The notes under the pieces: generated by a model
What the model saw: the letters and a program-made list of their open reading frames with translations, nothing else
What the model was told of the DNA's origin: nothing
The model's database searches: none
Made by a program: the position numbers and the translations under genes
Assembly: GCF_900230195.1 (NCBI RefSeq)
Contig: NZ_OCNE01000011.1
Location: 62,001-126,000 of the forward strand
Direction: 5' to 3'
Source of the DNA: Streptomyces zhaozhouensis
GTDB lineage: Bacteria > Actinomycetota > Actinomycetes > Streptomycetales > Streptomycetaceae
DNA: 64,000 nucleotides
Part shown: piece by piece, positions 27,121 through 35,484 of the stretch
How positions within the stretch are numbered: the first letter of the stretch is position 1
How the letters are laid out: each line of letters begins with the position of its first letter

Positions 27121-27149
27121 CGTGGGATTCTGCCCAACTCTGACCGGTT

Positions 27150-28730
27150 TCAGCGTCGGCGTCGCTCGCGTCCGTTCGTCCTGAGCCCGGGAACGATCGG
27201 GTCCGGGCGGTCCGCGCGATGGCCGCGCGCCGGCGGCGTCTCGGCCGCGGCGGGGATGATGATCGTCGCGTTCCCCTCGGGCTCGGTCACGGCGCGGCCG
27301 GCGCGGTCGCTGACCCGGATGAGCAGCGCCACCAGCAGCCAGTTGGCGACCGTCGCGGAACCGCCCTGCGCGAGAAACGGCAGCGCCTTGCCGGTGAACG
27401 GGATCAGGCCCGTGACCCCGCCGGCGATGACGAACACCTGGAGCGCGAGCACCGTCGACAGGCCGGCCGCCAGCAGCTTGCCGAACGGGTCGGGGGTGAC
27501 CATCGCCGCCCGCAGCCCGCGCTGCACCAGCAGCGCGTAGAGCAGCAGCACGAGGGTCAGCCCCAACAGGCCCAACTCCTCCCCGACCGTGGTCAGGATG
27601 TAGTCGCTGCGGCCGGCGAACCGCACCAGCCAGGAGTGCCCCTGCCCGAGTCCCGTTCCGGTCAACTCGCCGGCGCCGAAGCTGAACAGGGCCTGCGCGG
27701 CCTGGTCGGAGACGACGCCGGACGGCTGCCGCTCGGGCGGCAGGAACGCCGCCATCGGGTCGAGCCAGGCGCGGACCCGCCCGTGGACGTGCTCCTGGGT
27801 CGCGGCGACGGTGACGGTGCCGACCACGGCGAGGAGCGCGCCGAAGACGAGCCAGCCGGGGCGGCTGGTCGCGATGTAGAGCATGGCGACGAAGACGCCG
27901 AAGAAGATCAACGAGGTGCCCAGGTCGCGCTCGTAGAAGAGCACCACCAGGCTGACCGCCCACACCGCGAGGATCGGCCCCACGTTCCGGCCGCGCGGCA
28001 GGGCGACGCCCCACACCCGGCGGCCGACCAGGGCGAGCGCGTCGCGGTTGGCCATGAGGTAGCTGGCGAAGAACACGACGATCATGACCTTCACGAACTC
28101 GCCCGGCTGGACGGAGAACGAGCCGAACGTGATCCAGCGCTTCGCTCCGTAGGTGTCCTCGCCGAAGAACGCCGGAGCCATCAGCAGCGCCATCGCGACG
28201 GCCATGCCGAGGTAGGGGTAACGCTGGAGCGCCCGATGATGGCGCAGCGTGACCAGGGTCGCCATCAGCAGCGAGACCGCGATCACGGCCCAGCGGACCT
28301 GGTCGGGCGCGACGGGCTGCGCCTGCCACGGCTCGTCGGCGAGGTGCACGGCGTAGGCGTGGTCGAGCCGGTCTATCAGGACCAGGCCGAGACCGGTCAG
28401 CAGCACCGTGACGGGGAGGATCAACGGGTCGGCGTAGCGCGCGAAACGGCGCACCACGAGGTGGGCGGCGAGGGCGAGCGCGCCGAGGCCCAGCGTGTGG
28501 GCGGGCAGCCCGGACGGGAGCCGCTCGTCGAGGGTGAGGCCGACGACGGCGTGGCCCGCGGCGGTGATCGCGATCGCGAAGAGGACCAGGCCGAGTTCGA
28601 CGCGGCGGCGGCGGGCGATCCAGGCGAGGACCCAGGGGGGCGGCTGGGGGCCGCCGCGTCGCGGGCGGCGCCACCGGCGCGCGGGCGGGCGTGCGGGCGC
28701 GTACGCCCCGCGCGTGCCGCTGCGAACCAT
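27150..28730 (-). CDS. FtsW/RodA/SpoVE-family lipid II polymerase
   Basis: 526 residues with about 12 membrane helices. SEDS-family landmarks: GAKRWITFGSFSVQPGEFVK near residue 190, FYERDLGTSLIFFGVFVAML, FGAGELTGTGLGQGHSW, DYILTTVGEELGLLGLTLVL (conserved Glu region), and GLIPFTGKALPFLAQGGSA near residue 445. These proteins polymerise glycan strands with a class-B PBP. No PBP gene is adjacent, so whether it serves division, elongation or sporulation cannot be decided. ATG 28730 follows GGGGTGGGG. Upstream lies the long divergent region to hrdD. Confidence 0.9.
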   Translation of the reverse strand: MVRSGTRGAYAPARPPARRWRRPRRGGPQPPPWVLAWIARRRRVELGLVLFAIAITAAGHAVVGLTLDERLPSGLPAHTLGLGALALAAHLVVRRFARYADPLILPVTVLLTGLGLVLIDRLDHAYAVHLADEPWQAQPVAPDQVRWAVIAVSLLMATLVTLRHHRALQRYPYLGMAVAMALLMAPAFFGEDTYGAKRWITFGSFSVQPGEFVKVMIVVFFASYLMANRDALALVGRRVWGVALPRGRNVGPILAVWAVSLVVLFYERDLGTSLIFFGVFVAMLYIATSRPGWLVFGALLAVVGTVTVAATQEHVHGRVRAWLDPMAAFLPPERQPSGVVSDQAAQALFSFGAGELTGTGLGQGHSWLVRFAGRSDYILTTVGEELGLLGLTLVLLLYALLVQRGLRAAMVTPDPFGKLLAAGLSTVLALQVFVIAGGVTGLIPFTGKALPFLAQGGSATVANWLLVALLIRVSDRAGRAVTEPEGNATIIIPAAAETPPARGHRADRPDPIVPGLRTNGRERRRR

Positions 28731-29036
28731 CCCCACCCCATGTGTCGTTCCGCACACCTGGCGACGGTCCCGTGCCGTCGCTCCGGGTGGAGGCGAACGC
28801 CGATCCGCAACCTACCCAGCGGCGTTGGGCACGTCACCCGGCGGGGGCGGGGCGCGTGGCCGCACAGGTGTCGGCACGCATGTCGACGAGGTCCGGGGGT
28901 ACCCGAAAGCAACTATCGCTTGGCCCCGTTCGTCTTCTAAGGGTGGGGAGGGGGTGAGCCCGGTGTGACACCGGAGCGAGACGACTGGTGCGGTCGGGCA
29001 GGGTACTCCATCGCTGAGAAAAGGATGCGCTGGTTG
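28731..29036. other. Divergent intergenic region, 5' part
   Basis: The full gap between the FtsW/RodA start and hrdD is 435 nt. Apart from the SigR-like promoter at 29037-29062, no gene, strong hairpin or tRNA is seen in it. It probably holds promoters for both directions. Confidence 0.4.
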
Positions 29037-29062
29037 GGAATTCTGTCCGGATTCCCGTCGTT
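29037..29062 (+). promoter_or_regulatory. SigR-like ECF promoter upstream of hrdD
   Basis: GGAAT (29037-29041), exactly 18 nt, then GTT (29060-29062) matches the GGAAT-N18-GTT pattern of Streptomyces SigR (thiol-oxidative-stress ECF sigma) promoters. It lies about 104 nt upstream of the hrdD start. hrdD of S. coelicolor is a known ECF sigma-factor target, which fits. Confidence 0.65.
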
Positions 29063-29165
29063 AGATCGTTACGGGCTTGGGAGGCAAGGGGGCATCCCGG
29101 TCCGGTCCGAGGAGGACCCTGTGTGATCACCGCGATCACCATTGAGCAATCGCAAGGGAGCACGT

Positions 29166-30176
29166 ATGGCAACCCGTGCCGTCGCCCGGCGTCAGGACAC
29201 CGATGACAGTGTCGCGACGGGCAGTGTCCGGTCCAGCGCGAGCAGCGATGCCACGGAGCGCGACCTCGTCGGCATGTACCTCGACGAGATAGCGCGCACT
29301 CCGCTGCTCGACGCGGCCAAGGAAGTCGAGCTGTCCCTCGCCATCGAGGCGGGGCTGTACGCGCGACGCCTGCTGGAAGGGCTGGAGGAGCCGGCGGAGG
29401 GGGCGGCCTCGGCCTCCGCCTCGCGCGAGGAGCTCCAGGAGCTGGTCCGCGAGGGCGAGCGCGCCAAGGACAGCTTCATCCGGTCCAACCTCCGCCTGGT
29501 GGTGGCCGTCGCGCGGCGCTACCCGCGCAGCGGGCTGCCGCTGCTCGACCTGATCCAGGAGGGCAACGCCGGCCTGGTCAGGGCGGTGGAGAAGTTCGAC
29601 TACACGAAGGGCTTCAAGTTCTCGACCTACGCCACCTGGTGGATCAGGCAGGCGATCACGCGGTCGATCGCCGACCAGTCGCGCACCATCCGGCTGCCGG
29701 TGCACCTGGTGGAGGAGCTGGGCCGCATCCGGAGGGTCCAGCGCGAGTTCAACCGCGAGCACGGCCGCGAGCCGGAGCCGACCGAGGTGGCCTCGGAGCT
29801 GGGCTCCACGCCGGAGCGCGTGCAGGACGTGCTCGACTGGGCGCGCGACCCGGTCAGTCTGAACATGTCGGTGGACGACGAGGGCGAGACCCAGTTCGGT
29901 GACCTGCTGGAGGACACCTCCGCCGCCTCGCCTGAGCAGTCGGTGCTGGTGATGATGCGGCGGGAGGGTCTTGAGGACCTGATCGGCCGGCTCGACCAGC
30001 GCACGGCGGCCATCATCAGGGCGCGCTACGGCATCGAGGACGGGCGCGAGCGCACGCTCACCGAGGTGGGCAAGCAGCACGGCCTCACCCGGGAGCGCAT
30101 CCGGCAGATCGAGAAGCACGCGCTGCTGGAGCTGAAGCGCATGGCCAACGACTCCGGCTTCGACGCGGCGGCCTGA
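29166..30176 (+). CDS. hrdD: Principal-like RNA polymerase sigma factor HrdD (group 2 sigma-70)
   Basis: 336 residues. The N-terminus MATRAVARRQ and overall sequence match HrdD of Streptomyces. Region 1.2 is DLVGMYLDEIARTPLLDAAK. Region 2 includes FIRSNLRLVVAVARRYPRSG, LIQEGNAGLVRAVEKFDY and FSTYATWWIRQAITRSI. Region 3 has REFNREHGREPEPTEVA, and region 4 ends with the -35-binding helix LTEVGKQHGLTRERIRQIEK. It is shorter than HrdB because it lacks a long region 1.1. ATG 29166 follows AAGGGA. The downstream TetR gene matches the hrdD-SCO3201 arrangement of S. coelicolor. A hairpin at 30307-30336 separates them. Confidence 0.95.
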   Translation: MATRAVARRQDTDDSVATGSVRSSASSDATERDLVGMYLDEIARTPLLDAAKEVELSLAIEAGLYARRLLEGLEEPAEGAASASASREELQELVREGERAKDSFIRSNLRLVVAVARRYPRSGLPLLDLIQEGNAGLVRAVEKFDYTKGFKFSTYATWWIRQAITRSIADQSRTIRLPVHLVEELGRIRRVQREFNREHGREPEPTEVASELGSTPERVQDVLDWARDPVSLNMSVDDEGETQFGDLLEDTSAASPEQSVLVMMRREGLEDLIGRLDQRTAAIIRARYGIEDGRERTLTEVGKQHGLTRERIRQIEKHALLELKRMANDSGFDAAA

Positions 30177-30306
30177 CACCGGCCGCCACCTCCGGCGGGC
30201 GGCTTCCCGCCCGCCGACCCCACGGGACGCCCGTCGTCGACGGCCGTCCCCCGACCCCGCCGGGTGCGGCGGACAGCGCCCACCCGAGCGCGAGAGCGCT
30301 CCTCGA

Positions 30307-30336
30307 CGGCCCCGGTGCCCCACGGCACCGGGGCCG
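30307..30336. terminator. Terminator after hrdD, 13-bp stem
   Basis: Arms 30307-30319 and 30324-30336 pair perfectly around a 4-nt loop, 130 nt after the hrdD stop. Confidence 0.75.
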
Positions 30337-30423
30337 AGCGCTGTCCGGACGCGGATGTGACGGGCGACACAGCGGCCGGCGAAATAACCGGGGACTCCCT
30401 CCCCGTTGAGATCAGCGACCGAG

Positions 30424-30448
30424 CAAGTGGGGAGAGGTTCCCCGCTTG
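30424..30448. promoter_or_regulatory. Candidate TetR operator
   Basis: An imperfect palindrome, CAAGTGGGGA-N5-TCCCCGCTTG (one mismatch in 10-bp arms), about 80 nt upstream of the TetR-family start. Its size and place suit autoregulation by that protein. Confidence 0.45.
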
Positions 30449-30526
30449 TTGATATCCGCACTGATCGCCACGCGACCCCGCACCACACCGGCGCGGACCG
30501 CACGGCCACGACTTCGGGGGAGTCCC

Positions 30527-31174
30527 GTGAAGAGCAGCACCGCCGGCGCGACGCGCGCCCCGTTGCGCGCCGACGCGGCGCGCAACCGGGAACGCATCCT
30601 CGCCTCGGCGCGGCAGGCCATCGTCGAACAGGGGCACGAGGTGGCCCTGGACGAGATCGCTCGACGCGCCGGCGTGGGCAACGCCACGCTCTACCGGCAC
30701 TTCCCCGACCGCGAGTCGCTTCTGCTCCATGTGCTGATCCATGTCAGCGACCAGATCACGGAGCGGGCCCGAGAGGCGCTGGAGGCCGAGACCGACCCGT
30801 TCGAGGCGCTGAGCAGGATGGTGCTCGACTCGGCCGAGGAACGCATCGGCGGGCTGTGCTGGCTGCTCAGCTTCACCACCGAGGTGGACGGGCCGGAGCT
30901 GGCCGCCAGCCGCGAGCGGGTGCTGCGCGTCACGGAGGAGCTGCTGGCCAGGGCTCACGCCTCGGGCCAACTGCGCGCCGACGTCGGCGCCGGGGACCTG
31001 CTGATCGCCCTCAGCAGGCTCACCCTCACACTGCCGGGCAAGTCCTGTGTGCGGGACGGCGACATGGCCCGCCGCCACCTCCAGATCTTCCTCGACGGCC
31101 TGCGCACGCCGAGGCGCAGTCAACTGCCCGGCGAACCCATCCAGTTGGCCGACCTCAAGGACGAACGCCACTGA
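30527..31174 (+). CDS. TetR-family regulator (SCO3201-like)
   Basis: 215 residues from GTG 30527 (GGGGGAG 4 nt upstream). The N-terminal DNA-binding domain reads RNRERILASARQAIVEQGHE, VALDEIARRAGVGNATLYRH, FPDRESLLLHVL, the canonical TetR helix-turn-helix. The C-terminal ligand-binding part is helical and carries a typical SCO3201-type ending. In S. coelicolor the TetR gene after hrdD is reported to affect antibiotic production and sporulation when over-expressed. The DHA2 efflux pump follows 182 nt downstream, so pump control by ligand release is likely. Confidence 0.88.
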   Translation: MKSSTAGATRAPLRADAARNRERILASARQAIVEQGHEVALDEIARRAGVGNATLYRHFPDRESLLLHVLIHVSDQITERAREALEAETDPFEALSRMVLDSAEERIGGLCWLLSFTTEVDGPELAASRERVLRVTEELLARAHASGQLRADVGAGDLLIALSRLTLTLPGKSCVRDGDMARRHLQIFLDGLRTPRRSQLPGEPIQLADLKDERH

Positions 31175-31355
31175 CCGGGCCGGGACGGGGCGCCACTCAC
31201 CGCTGAGTTTCCCGTCGCCGACCGGTCTCACCCACCAGGACCGCCTCTCAGAACCCGCGCCGGCACCGTCCGGCCCCTCAGTCCTTTCGCGTCACTCACA
31301 CCACTTCCGTCACTCCGGCCATCCCACGATGCGCCCGATATGAGGTAAACGCCCG

Positions 31356-32891
31356 ATGACATCCCAGAACGCCGCCCTGGACAAGACGCCGCCTCTCGGC
31401 GCCGACCCCAGACGCTGGCAGGCCCTCTTCTACATCGCCCTCGCGCAGCTGATGGTCGTGCTCGACGGCACGATCGTGAACATAGCCCTGCCCACCGCCC
31501 AGGAGGACCTGGGCATCTCGGCGGGCAACCGCCAGTGGGTCATCACCGCCTACGCCCTGGCGTTCGGCGGCCTGCTGCTCTTCGGCGGGCGGATCGCCGA
31601 CCTGTGGGGGCGGCAGCGCACCTTCATCACCGGGCTGGTGGGCTTCGCCCTGGCCTCCGGTCTCGGCGGCGCCGCCCAGAACGAGCTGATGATGTACGGC
31701 GCCCGGGCGCTCCAGGGCGTCTTCGGCGCCCTCCTGGCCCCGGCCGCGCTGTCGCTGCTGACCGTGATGTTCACCGATGCCAGGGAACGGGCCAAGGCGT
31801 TCGGCGTCTTCGGCGCGATCTCGGGCGCCGGCGCCGCCGTCGGGCTGCTCCTCGGCGGGGCGCTCACCGAGTACCTGGACTGGCGCTGGACCTTCTATGT
31901 GAACGTCCCGTTCGCCGTGGTCGCGATCGTCGGCGCCGTCACGGTCATCCGCGAACCCGCCGAGGCCCGCAACCGCTCGACGCTGGATGTCCCCGGCGTG
32001 CTGCTGGCCACCCTCGGCCTGGTCGCCCTGGTCTACGGCTTCAGCCGCGCCGAGCACGAGGACTGGACCGAGACCTGGACCGTCGCCAGCTTCGTCGCCT
32101 CCGCCGTGCTGCTGATCACCTTCGTCCTCGTCGAGTCCCGGGTGAAGGCGCCGCTGCTGCCGCTGCGGGTGGTCACCGACCGGAACCGGGGCGGCACCTA
32201 TCTCGCGTTCGGACTCTCCGTGATCGCGATGTTCGGGCTCTTCCTCTTCCTGACGCTGTACCTCCAGATGATCAGGGGCTACAGCCCGGTCGAGACCGGT
32301 CTGGCCTTCCTGCCGATGGTGGTGGGCATGGTGATCGGCTCCACCCAGATCGCCCCCCGGCTGACGACCAGGTTCGCGCCCCGGTATCTGATGGGATCCG
32401 GGCTGGTCGTCGCGTCGCTCGGGATGCTCTGGCTGACCCAGCTGGACCTCGACTCGTCGTACGCCGGGGTGATCCTGCCGGCCCAGCTGCTGCTCGGCCT
32501 GGGCATGGGCACCAACTTCATGGCGGGGATGAGCCTGGCCACCTCCGGGGTGCGTCCGACCGACGCCGGCGTGGCCTCGGCCATGGTGAACACCGCCCAG
32601 CAGATCGGCGGCGCGATCGGCACCGCCCTGCTGAACACCATCGCCGCCAGCGCCAGCAGCGGCTACCTCGCCTCCAGGATCGCCGGGACCTCCAACGAGG
32701 CCGAGCAACTGCGGCTGGGCCTGGAGTCCGAGGTGCACGGGTACAGCGTCGCCATCTGGTGGGCCTTCGCCATCGTGGCGACGGCAGCCGTGATCGCCTT
32801 CACGCTGATCAACGCCCCCAGGAGCCAGGGGCAGATGGTCACCGGCGACGGCGAGGCAGACCAGCAGCCCGCCCCTGTCATGGCGCACTGA
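31356..32891 (+). CDS. MFS efflux transporter, DHA2 (14-TM) type
   Basis: 511 residues. Motif D1 LAQLMVVLDGTIVNIALPTA, motif A FGGRIADLWGRQRTFI, motif C AISGAGAAVGLLLGGAL. Fourteen hydrophobic helices and a short hydrophilic tail. It belongs to the family containing QacA, LfrA and actinomycete self-resistance pumps. ATG 31356 has a modest GAGG 10 nt upstream. It is paired with the TetR regulator just upstream on the same strand; the substrate is unknown. Confidence 0.9.
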   Translation: MTSQNAALDKTPPLGADPRRWQALFYIALAQLMVVLDGTIVNIALPTAQEDLGISAGNRQWVITAYALAFGGLLLFGGRIADLWGRQRTFITGLVGFALASGLGGAAQNELMMYGARALQGVFGALLAPAALSLLTVMFTDARERAKAFGVFGAISGAGAAVGLLLGGALTEYLDWRWTFYVNVPFAVVAIVGAVTVIREPAEARNRSTLDVPGVLLATLGLVALVYGFSRAEHEDWTETWTVASFVASAVLLITFVLVESRVKAPLLPLRVVTDRNRGGTYLAFGLSVIAMFGLFLFLTLYLQMIRGYSPVETGLAFLPMVVGMVIGSTQIAPRLTTRFAPRYLMGSGLVVASLGMLWLTQLDLDSSYAGVILPAQLLLGLGMGTNFMAGMSLATSGVRPTDAGVASAMVNTAQQIGGAIGTALLNTIAASASSGYLASRIAGTSNEAEQLRLGLESEVHGYSVAIWWAFAIVATAAVIAFTLINAPRSQGQMVTGDGEADQQPAPVMAH

Positions 32892-33227
32892 CACCGGAAG
32901 CGGCCACGCCCGGCACCCGCCGGGACAGCCACGGGGCGCGCGGTCGCCGGTCGGTGCACCGACCGGGCCGGGCGCCCCCGCGTCCGCCCCCGCCCGCCCG
33001 GCCGCTCCGGTTGCCGACGCGGGGCCGGGGGCGGCAGCGTGGGAGGTGCGATGGTCCCGGACGCGCGCCGACGCTCCGGGGCCATCCGCCCCTCCGGGAG
33101 GCGAAGGCCGCGACGCCGCCCCGGCCCCACGGCGGTCGAGGCGGGGGCGCCGGGCGATGAACGACGGCGGGACCCGCGTCGATGCCGTGTTTATCGAACG
33201 TCCAGCGCCACCCACGAGTCTGGTGCC
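32892..33227. other. 336-nt intergenic region with a 20-bp palindrome
   Basis: No supported gene. At 32947-32966 there is a perfect 20-bp palindrome centred on GTGCAC, about 55 nt after the efflux-pump stop. It could be the pump's terminator or an operator. The rest is very G+C-rich without recognisable structure. Confidence 0.45.
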
Positions 33228-33887
33228 ATGTCGGGAGATCAACAGGGCAGGGGACGCTGGTCCGGCCCCGCGGACGTGCTCACCCACGCGCAACTGCTGC
33301 GGCTCGGGGAACAGGCCGGGGCCACACTGCGACGGCACGGGGTGAACAGCGGCGACGCGGTCGCCGTGCAACTGCCCATGTGCCTGGAGTCGGTGGTGGT
33401 GACCCTCGCCTGCCTCCAGATCGGCGCGCGGCGGATCACCCTGCCCCTCGGCGACAACCCCGGCTTCGTCCGGGACCGGCTCAACAACTGCCGCGCCCGG
33501 GTGGTGGTCTGCGCCGACGCCTGCGAGATGGACGAGCGGGTCTACCCGGTCAAGACCTCCCTGCACCGCGTCCTCGGCGACTGCCCTGACGTCCGCACCG
33601 TGCTGGTGGTCAGGCAGCTCGCCCGGCCCGTCCCCTGGGAGCCGGGGCGGGACCGCTGGTGGCACGAGGAACTGCGGCCCCGCACCCTGCCGCCCCGGCC
33701 TTATCCTGGCCGTATGAGCGACATGCGCCTGGACGACGACCGCGCCGACCGGCTGGTCTTCGACGACCCGCTCAGCGGCCGCTCCTCCGACGACAGCGAC
33801 CACGGCTGGGGCGACGGCCCGGCCGAGGACGCCGCCGACGGGAACCTGATGCGGCTGATCAACGAGCGGCCCCCGCACCACATCTGA
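33228..33887 (+). CDS. AMP-binding-domain N-terminal fragment with acidic C-terminal extension
   Basis: 219 residues. Residues ~15-120 resemble the first part of acyl-/acetyl-CoA synthetases (LLRLGEQAGATLRRHGVNSG, DAVAVQLPMCLESVVVTLAC, LQIGARRITLPLGDN, VVVCADA). The ATP-binding P-loop and A8/A10 motifs of the family are absent, so adenylation is impossible as encoded. From residue ~163 the sequence changes to an acidic module (MSDMRLDDDRADRLVF ... DSDHGWGD ... INERPPHHI) resembling free-standing ~57-residue Streptomyces proteins. An internal ATG at 33715 preceded by TATCCT could be its own, leaderless start. Either a real fusion or two genes read as one. Confidence 0.6.
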   Translation: MSGDQQGRGRWSGPADVLTHAQLLRLGEQAGATLRRHGVNSGDAVAVQLPMCLESVVVTLACLQIGARRITLPLGDNPGFVRDRLNNCRARVVVCADACEMDERVYPVKTSLHRVLGDCPDVRTVLVVRQLARPVPWEPGRDRWWHEELRPRTLPPRPYPGRMSDMRLDDDRADRLVFDDPLSGRSSDDSDHGWGDGPAEDAADGNLMRLINERPPHHI

Positions 33888-33913
33888 ACCGCCGGGGCCG
33901 CCGTGCCCCGGAG

Positions 33914-34471
33914 CTACCTCGCGTCGCCCGAGCCCTGCCCTCCGGGCCCGTCGCCCGTCTCCGGGGCGGGCGCCGACCGCTGGGCGCCGACCGCGACGGC
34001 CCCGCCCTCGGCCGCGCTCCCCGCGCGCAGCGCCACCAGCTCGTCGCGGATCTGCGCCAGCAGCTCCACGTCGGTCGGGCCCTCCGGCTCCACCGGCTGC
34101 TTCGCCTTGCGGCGCTCCAGGTACCGGGTCATGGGCAGGATCATCAGGAAGTAGACCACCGCGGCGGTGATCAGGAAGGTCAGCGAGGCGCTGATCACCG
34201 AACCCCAGCGGATCGGGATGCCCTCGCCGGCCGCGCAGTCGCCCCGCAGGCAGGACTCGTACGCGTCCAGGTCCTGGGTGCCGAACGCCCCGACCAGCGG
34301 GTTGATCACGCCCTCGACGACCGAGTTCACGATGTTGGTGAACGCGGCCCCGACGACCACGGCGACCGCCAGGTCGACGACGTTCCCCCGCATCAGGAAG
34401 TTCCTGAAGCCGTCCAGGGTGTTCCGCACGCCCGACAGCCTGCGCTCGCCGCTCCGATCTTCCTGATTCAC
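33914..34471 (-). CDS. mscL: Large-conductance mechanosensitive channel MscL
   Basis: 185 residues. Helix 1: FRNFLMRGNVVDLAVAVVVG continuing AAFTNIVNSVVEGVINPLVG (pore constriction region). A periplasmic loop carries an unusual cysteine pair (YESCLRGDCAAG). Helix 2: SASLTFLITAAVVYFLMILP. The cytoplasmic bundle and a ~50-residue Ala/Gly-rich tail are longer than in E. coli. It releases solutes on hypo-osmotic shock. GTG 34471 has GGAAGG upstream. It is the distal gene of a leftward group with the CpaB-like gene. Confidence 0.93.
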   Translation of the reverse strand: MNQEDRSGERRLSGVRNTLDGFRNFLMRGNVVDLAVAVVVGAAFTNIVNSVVEGVINPLVGAFGTQDLDAYESCLRGDCAAGEGIPIRWGSVISASLTFLITAAVVYFLMILPMTRYLERRKAKQPVEPEGPTDVELLAQIRDELVALRAGSAAEGGAVAVGAQRSAPAPETGDGPGGQGSGDAR

Positions 34472-34603
34472 CGTGGTGCCTTCCTGCCACTTCGCCCGGG
34501 CGCGGGGCGCCGGGCGGTCCGTAGTGTCTCGCTTGTCCGTGGCGGTCACCGTGCCTCACGCGCCGACGGGCTGTCCAGTCAAGCAATCGCCGCACCAGCG
34601 CCC

Positions 34604-35290
34604 TCACCACCGGGCCACCACCAGCCGGGAAGCCGCAGCGGCGCCCGCGAGACCCGCCGCCGTCTCCCCGTCGACGGAGACGACCAGCCACCCGCCGAGG
34701 CCGTCCGCGACGCCACCGTACTCCGCCGTATCGGAGGGCGCTCCCACCTGGACCACCCGCGCCCCGCGGGCCACCAGCCGCGCCTCGGCGCCCGCGACGG
34801 CCCCCGGTGCGCCCTCGCTCCGCCCGCCCTCCGCGGCGTAGACGTCGACCCGGTCCCCGGCCGCCAGCAGCCCCACGGCGCCCGGGTCAGCGACCCGCAG
34901 CGGAAGCTCGACCTCCCTCGGCTCCGGCGGCCGGCGCGCGGGCGCGGCCGACGGCGAGCCGGAACCCTCCGCACCGCCGCCGACCTGGGGCTCCTCGCTC
35001 GGCGCCCCACGAGAGCCGCCCTGGGAGAGCGACGTCAGCACGGCCGCGCACGCCAGCGCCGAGACCCCGGTCACCAGCCGTCCGCGCCGGGCGCGCCGCC
35101 ATCGCCAGCGCCGCGCGCGCCGCGTCCGGATCGGGGCGAAGGGCGGCACCGCGACGCCCTCCGGTCCTGGCGCCGGCGGCGCGGCGGAACGTGCCCCCGA
35201 GGGCCGTGGGCGAGCGCGCCCCACGGCGGGCCCGGAGGGCGTGGAGGAGGACGGGAGGAGGCCGCGGGAACGCTTACCGAACGTGTTCAC
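34604..35290 (-). CDS. RcpC/CpaB-like membrane-anchored SAF-domain protein
   Basis: 228 residues from GTG 35290; a GTG 15 nt upstream is an alternative. A basic cytoplasmic N-terminus (RARRWRWRRARRGR) precedes one membrane segment (LVTGVSALACAAVLTSL). A Gly/Ser/Pro linker follows, then a SAF/CpaB-type domain (EVELPLRVADPGAVGLLAAG, DRVDVYAA, RVVQVGA, LVVSVDGETAAGLAGAAAAS). CpaB proteins help assemble Flp/Tad pili. No other tad genes are nearby, so the role is open. Confidence 0.72.
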   Translation of the reverse strand: MNTFGKRSRGLLPSSSTPSGPAVGRARPRPSGARSAAPPAPGPEGVAVPPFAPIRTRRARRWRWRRARRGRLVTGVSALACAAVLTSLSQGGSRGAPSEEPQVGGGAEGSGSPSAAPARRPPEPREVELPLRVADPGAVGLLAAGDRVDVYAAEGGRSEGAPGAVAGAEARLVARGARVVQVGAPSDTAEYGGVADGLGGWLVVSVDGETAAGLAGAAAASRLVVARW

Positions 35291-35484
35291 AGCGCCACCC
35301 TGCACGCTCCGCGCGGATCTCGCTGAGCCCTGTGGACAACCCCGGACCTGTGGAAAAACCTGTCACCCGAACGAGCGACACGGAGACCTCACACAGCGGC
35401 GCCTCCGAGACGGAAGGATCGCCGAACCCCGCCCGGAATCTGGGTCGTTGGGGCCGGACCGCACGCCCGGGGGCCGCCGCCCCC

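Noticed and set aside
31296..34691. 1,131-codon minus-strand frame opposite the TetR-linked efflux pump
   Set aside because: Low-complexity Gly/Gln/His/Asp composition mirrors the transporter's codon bias. No ribosome site or conserved motif; it overlaps real genes on both strands.
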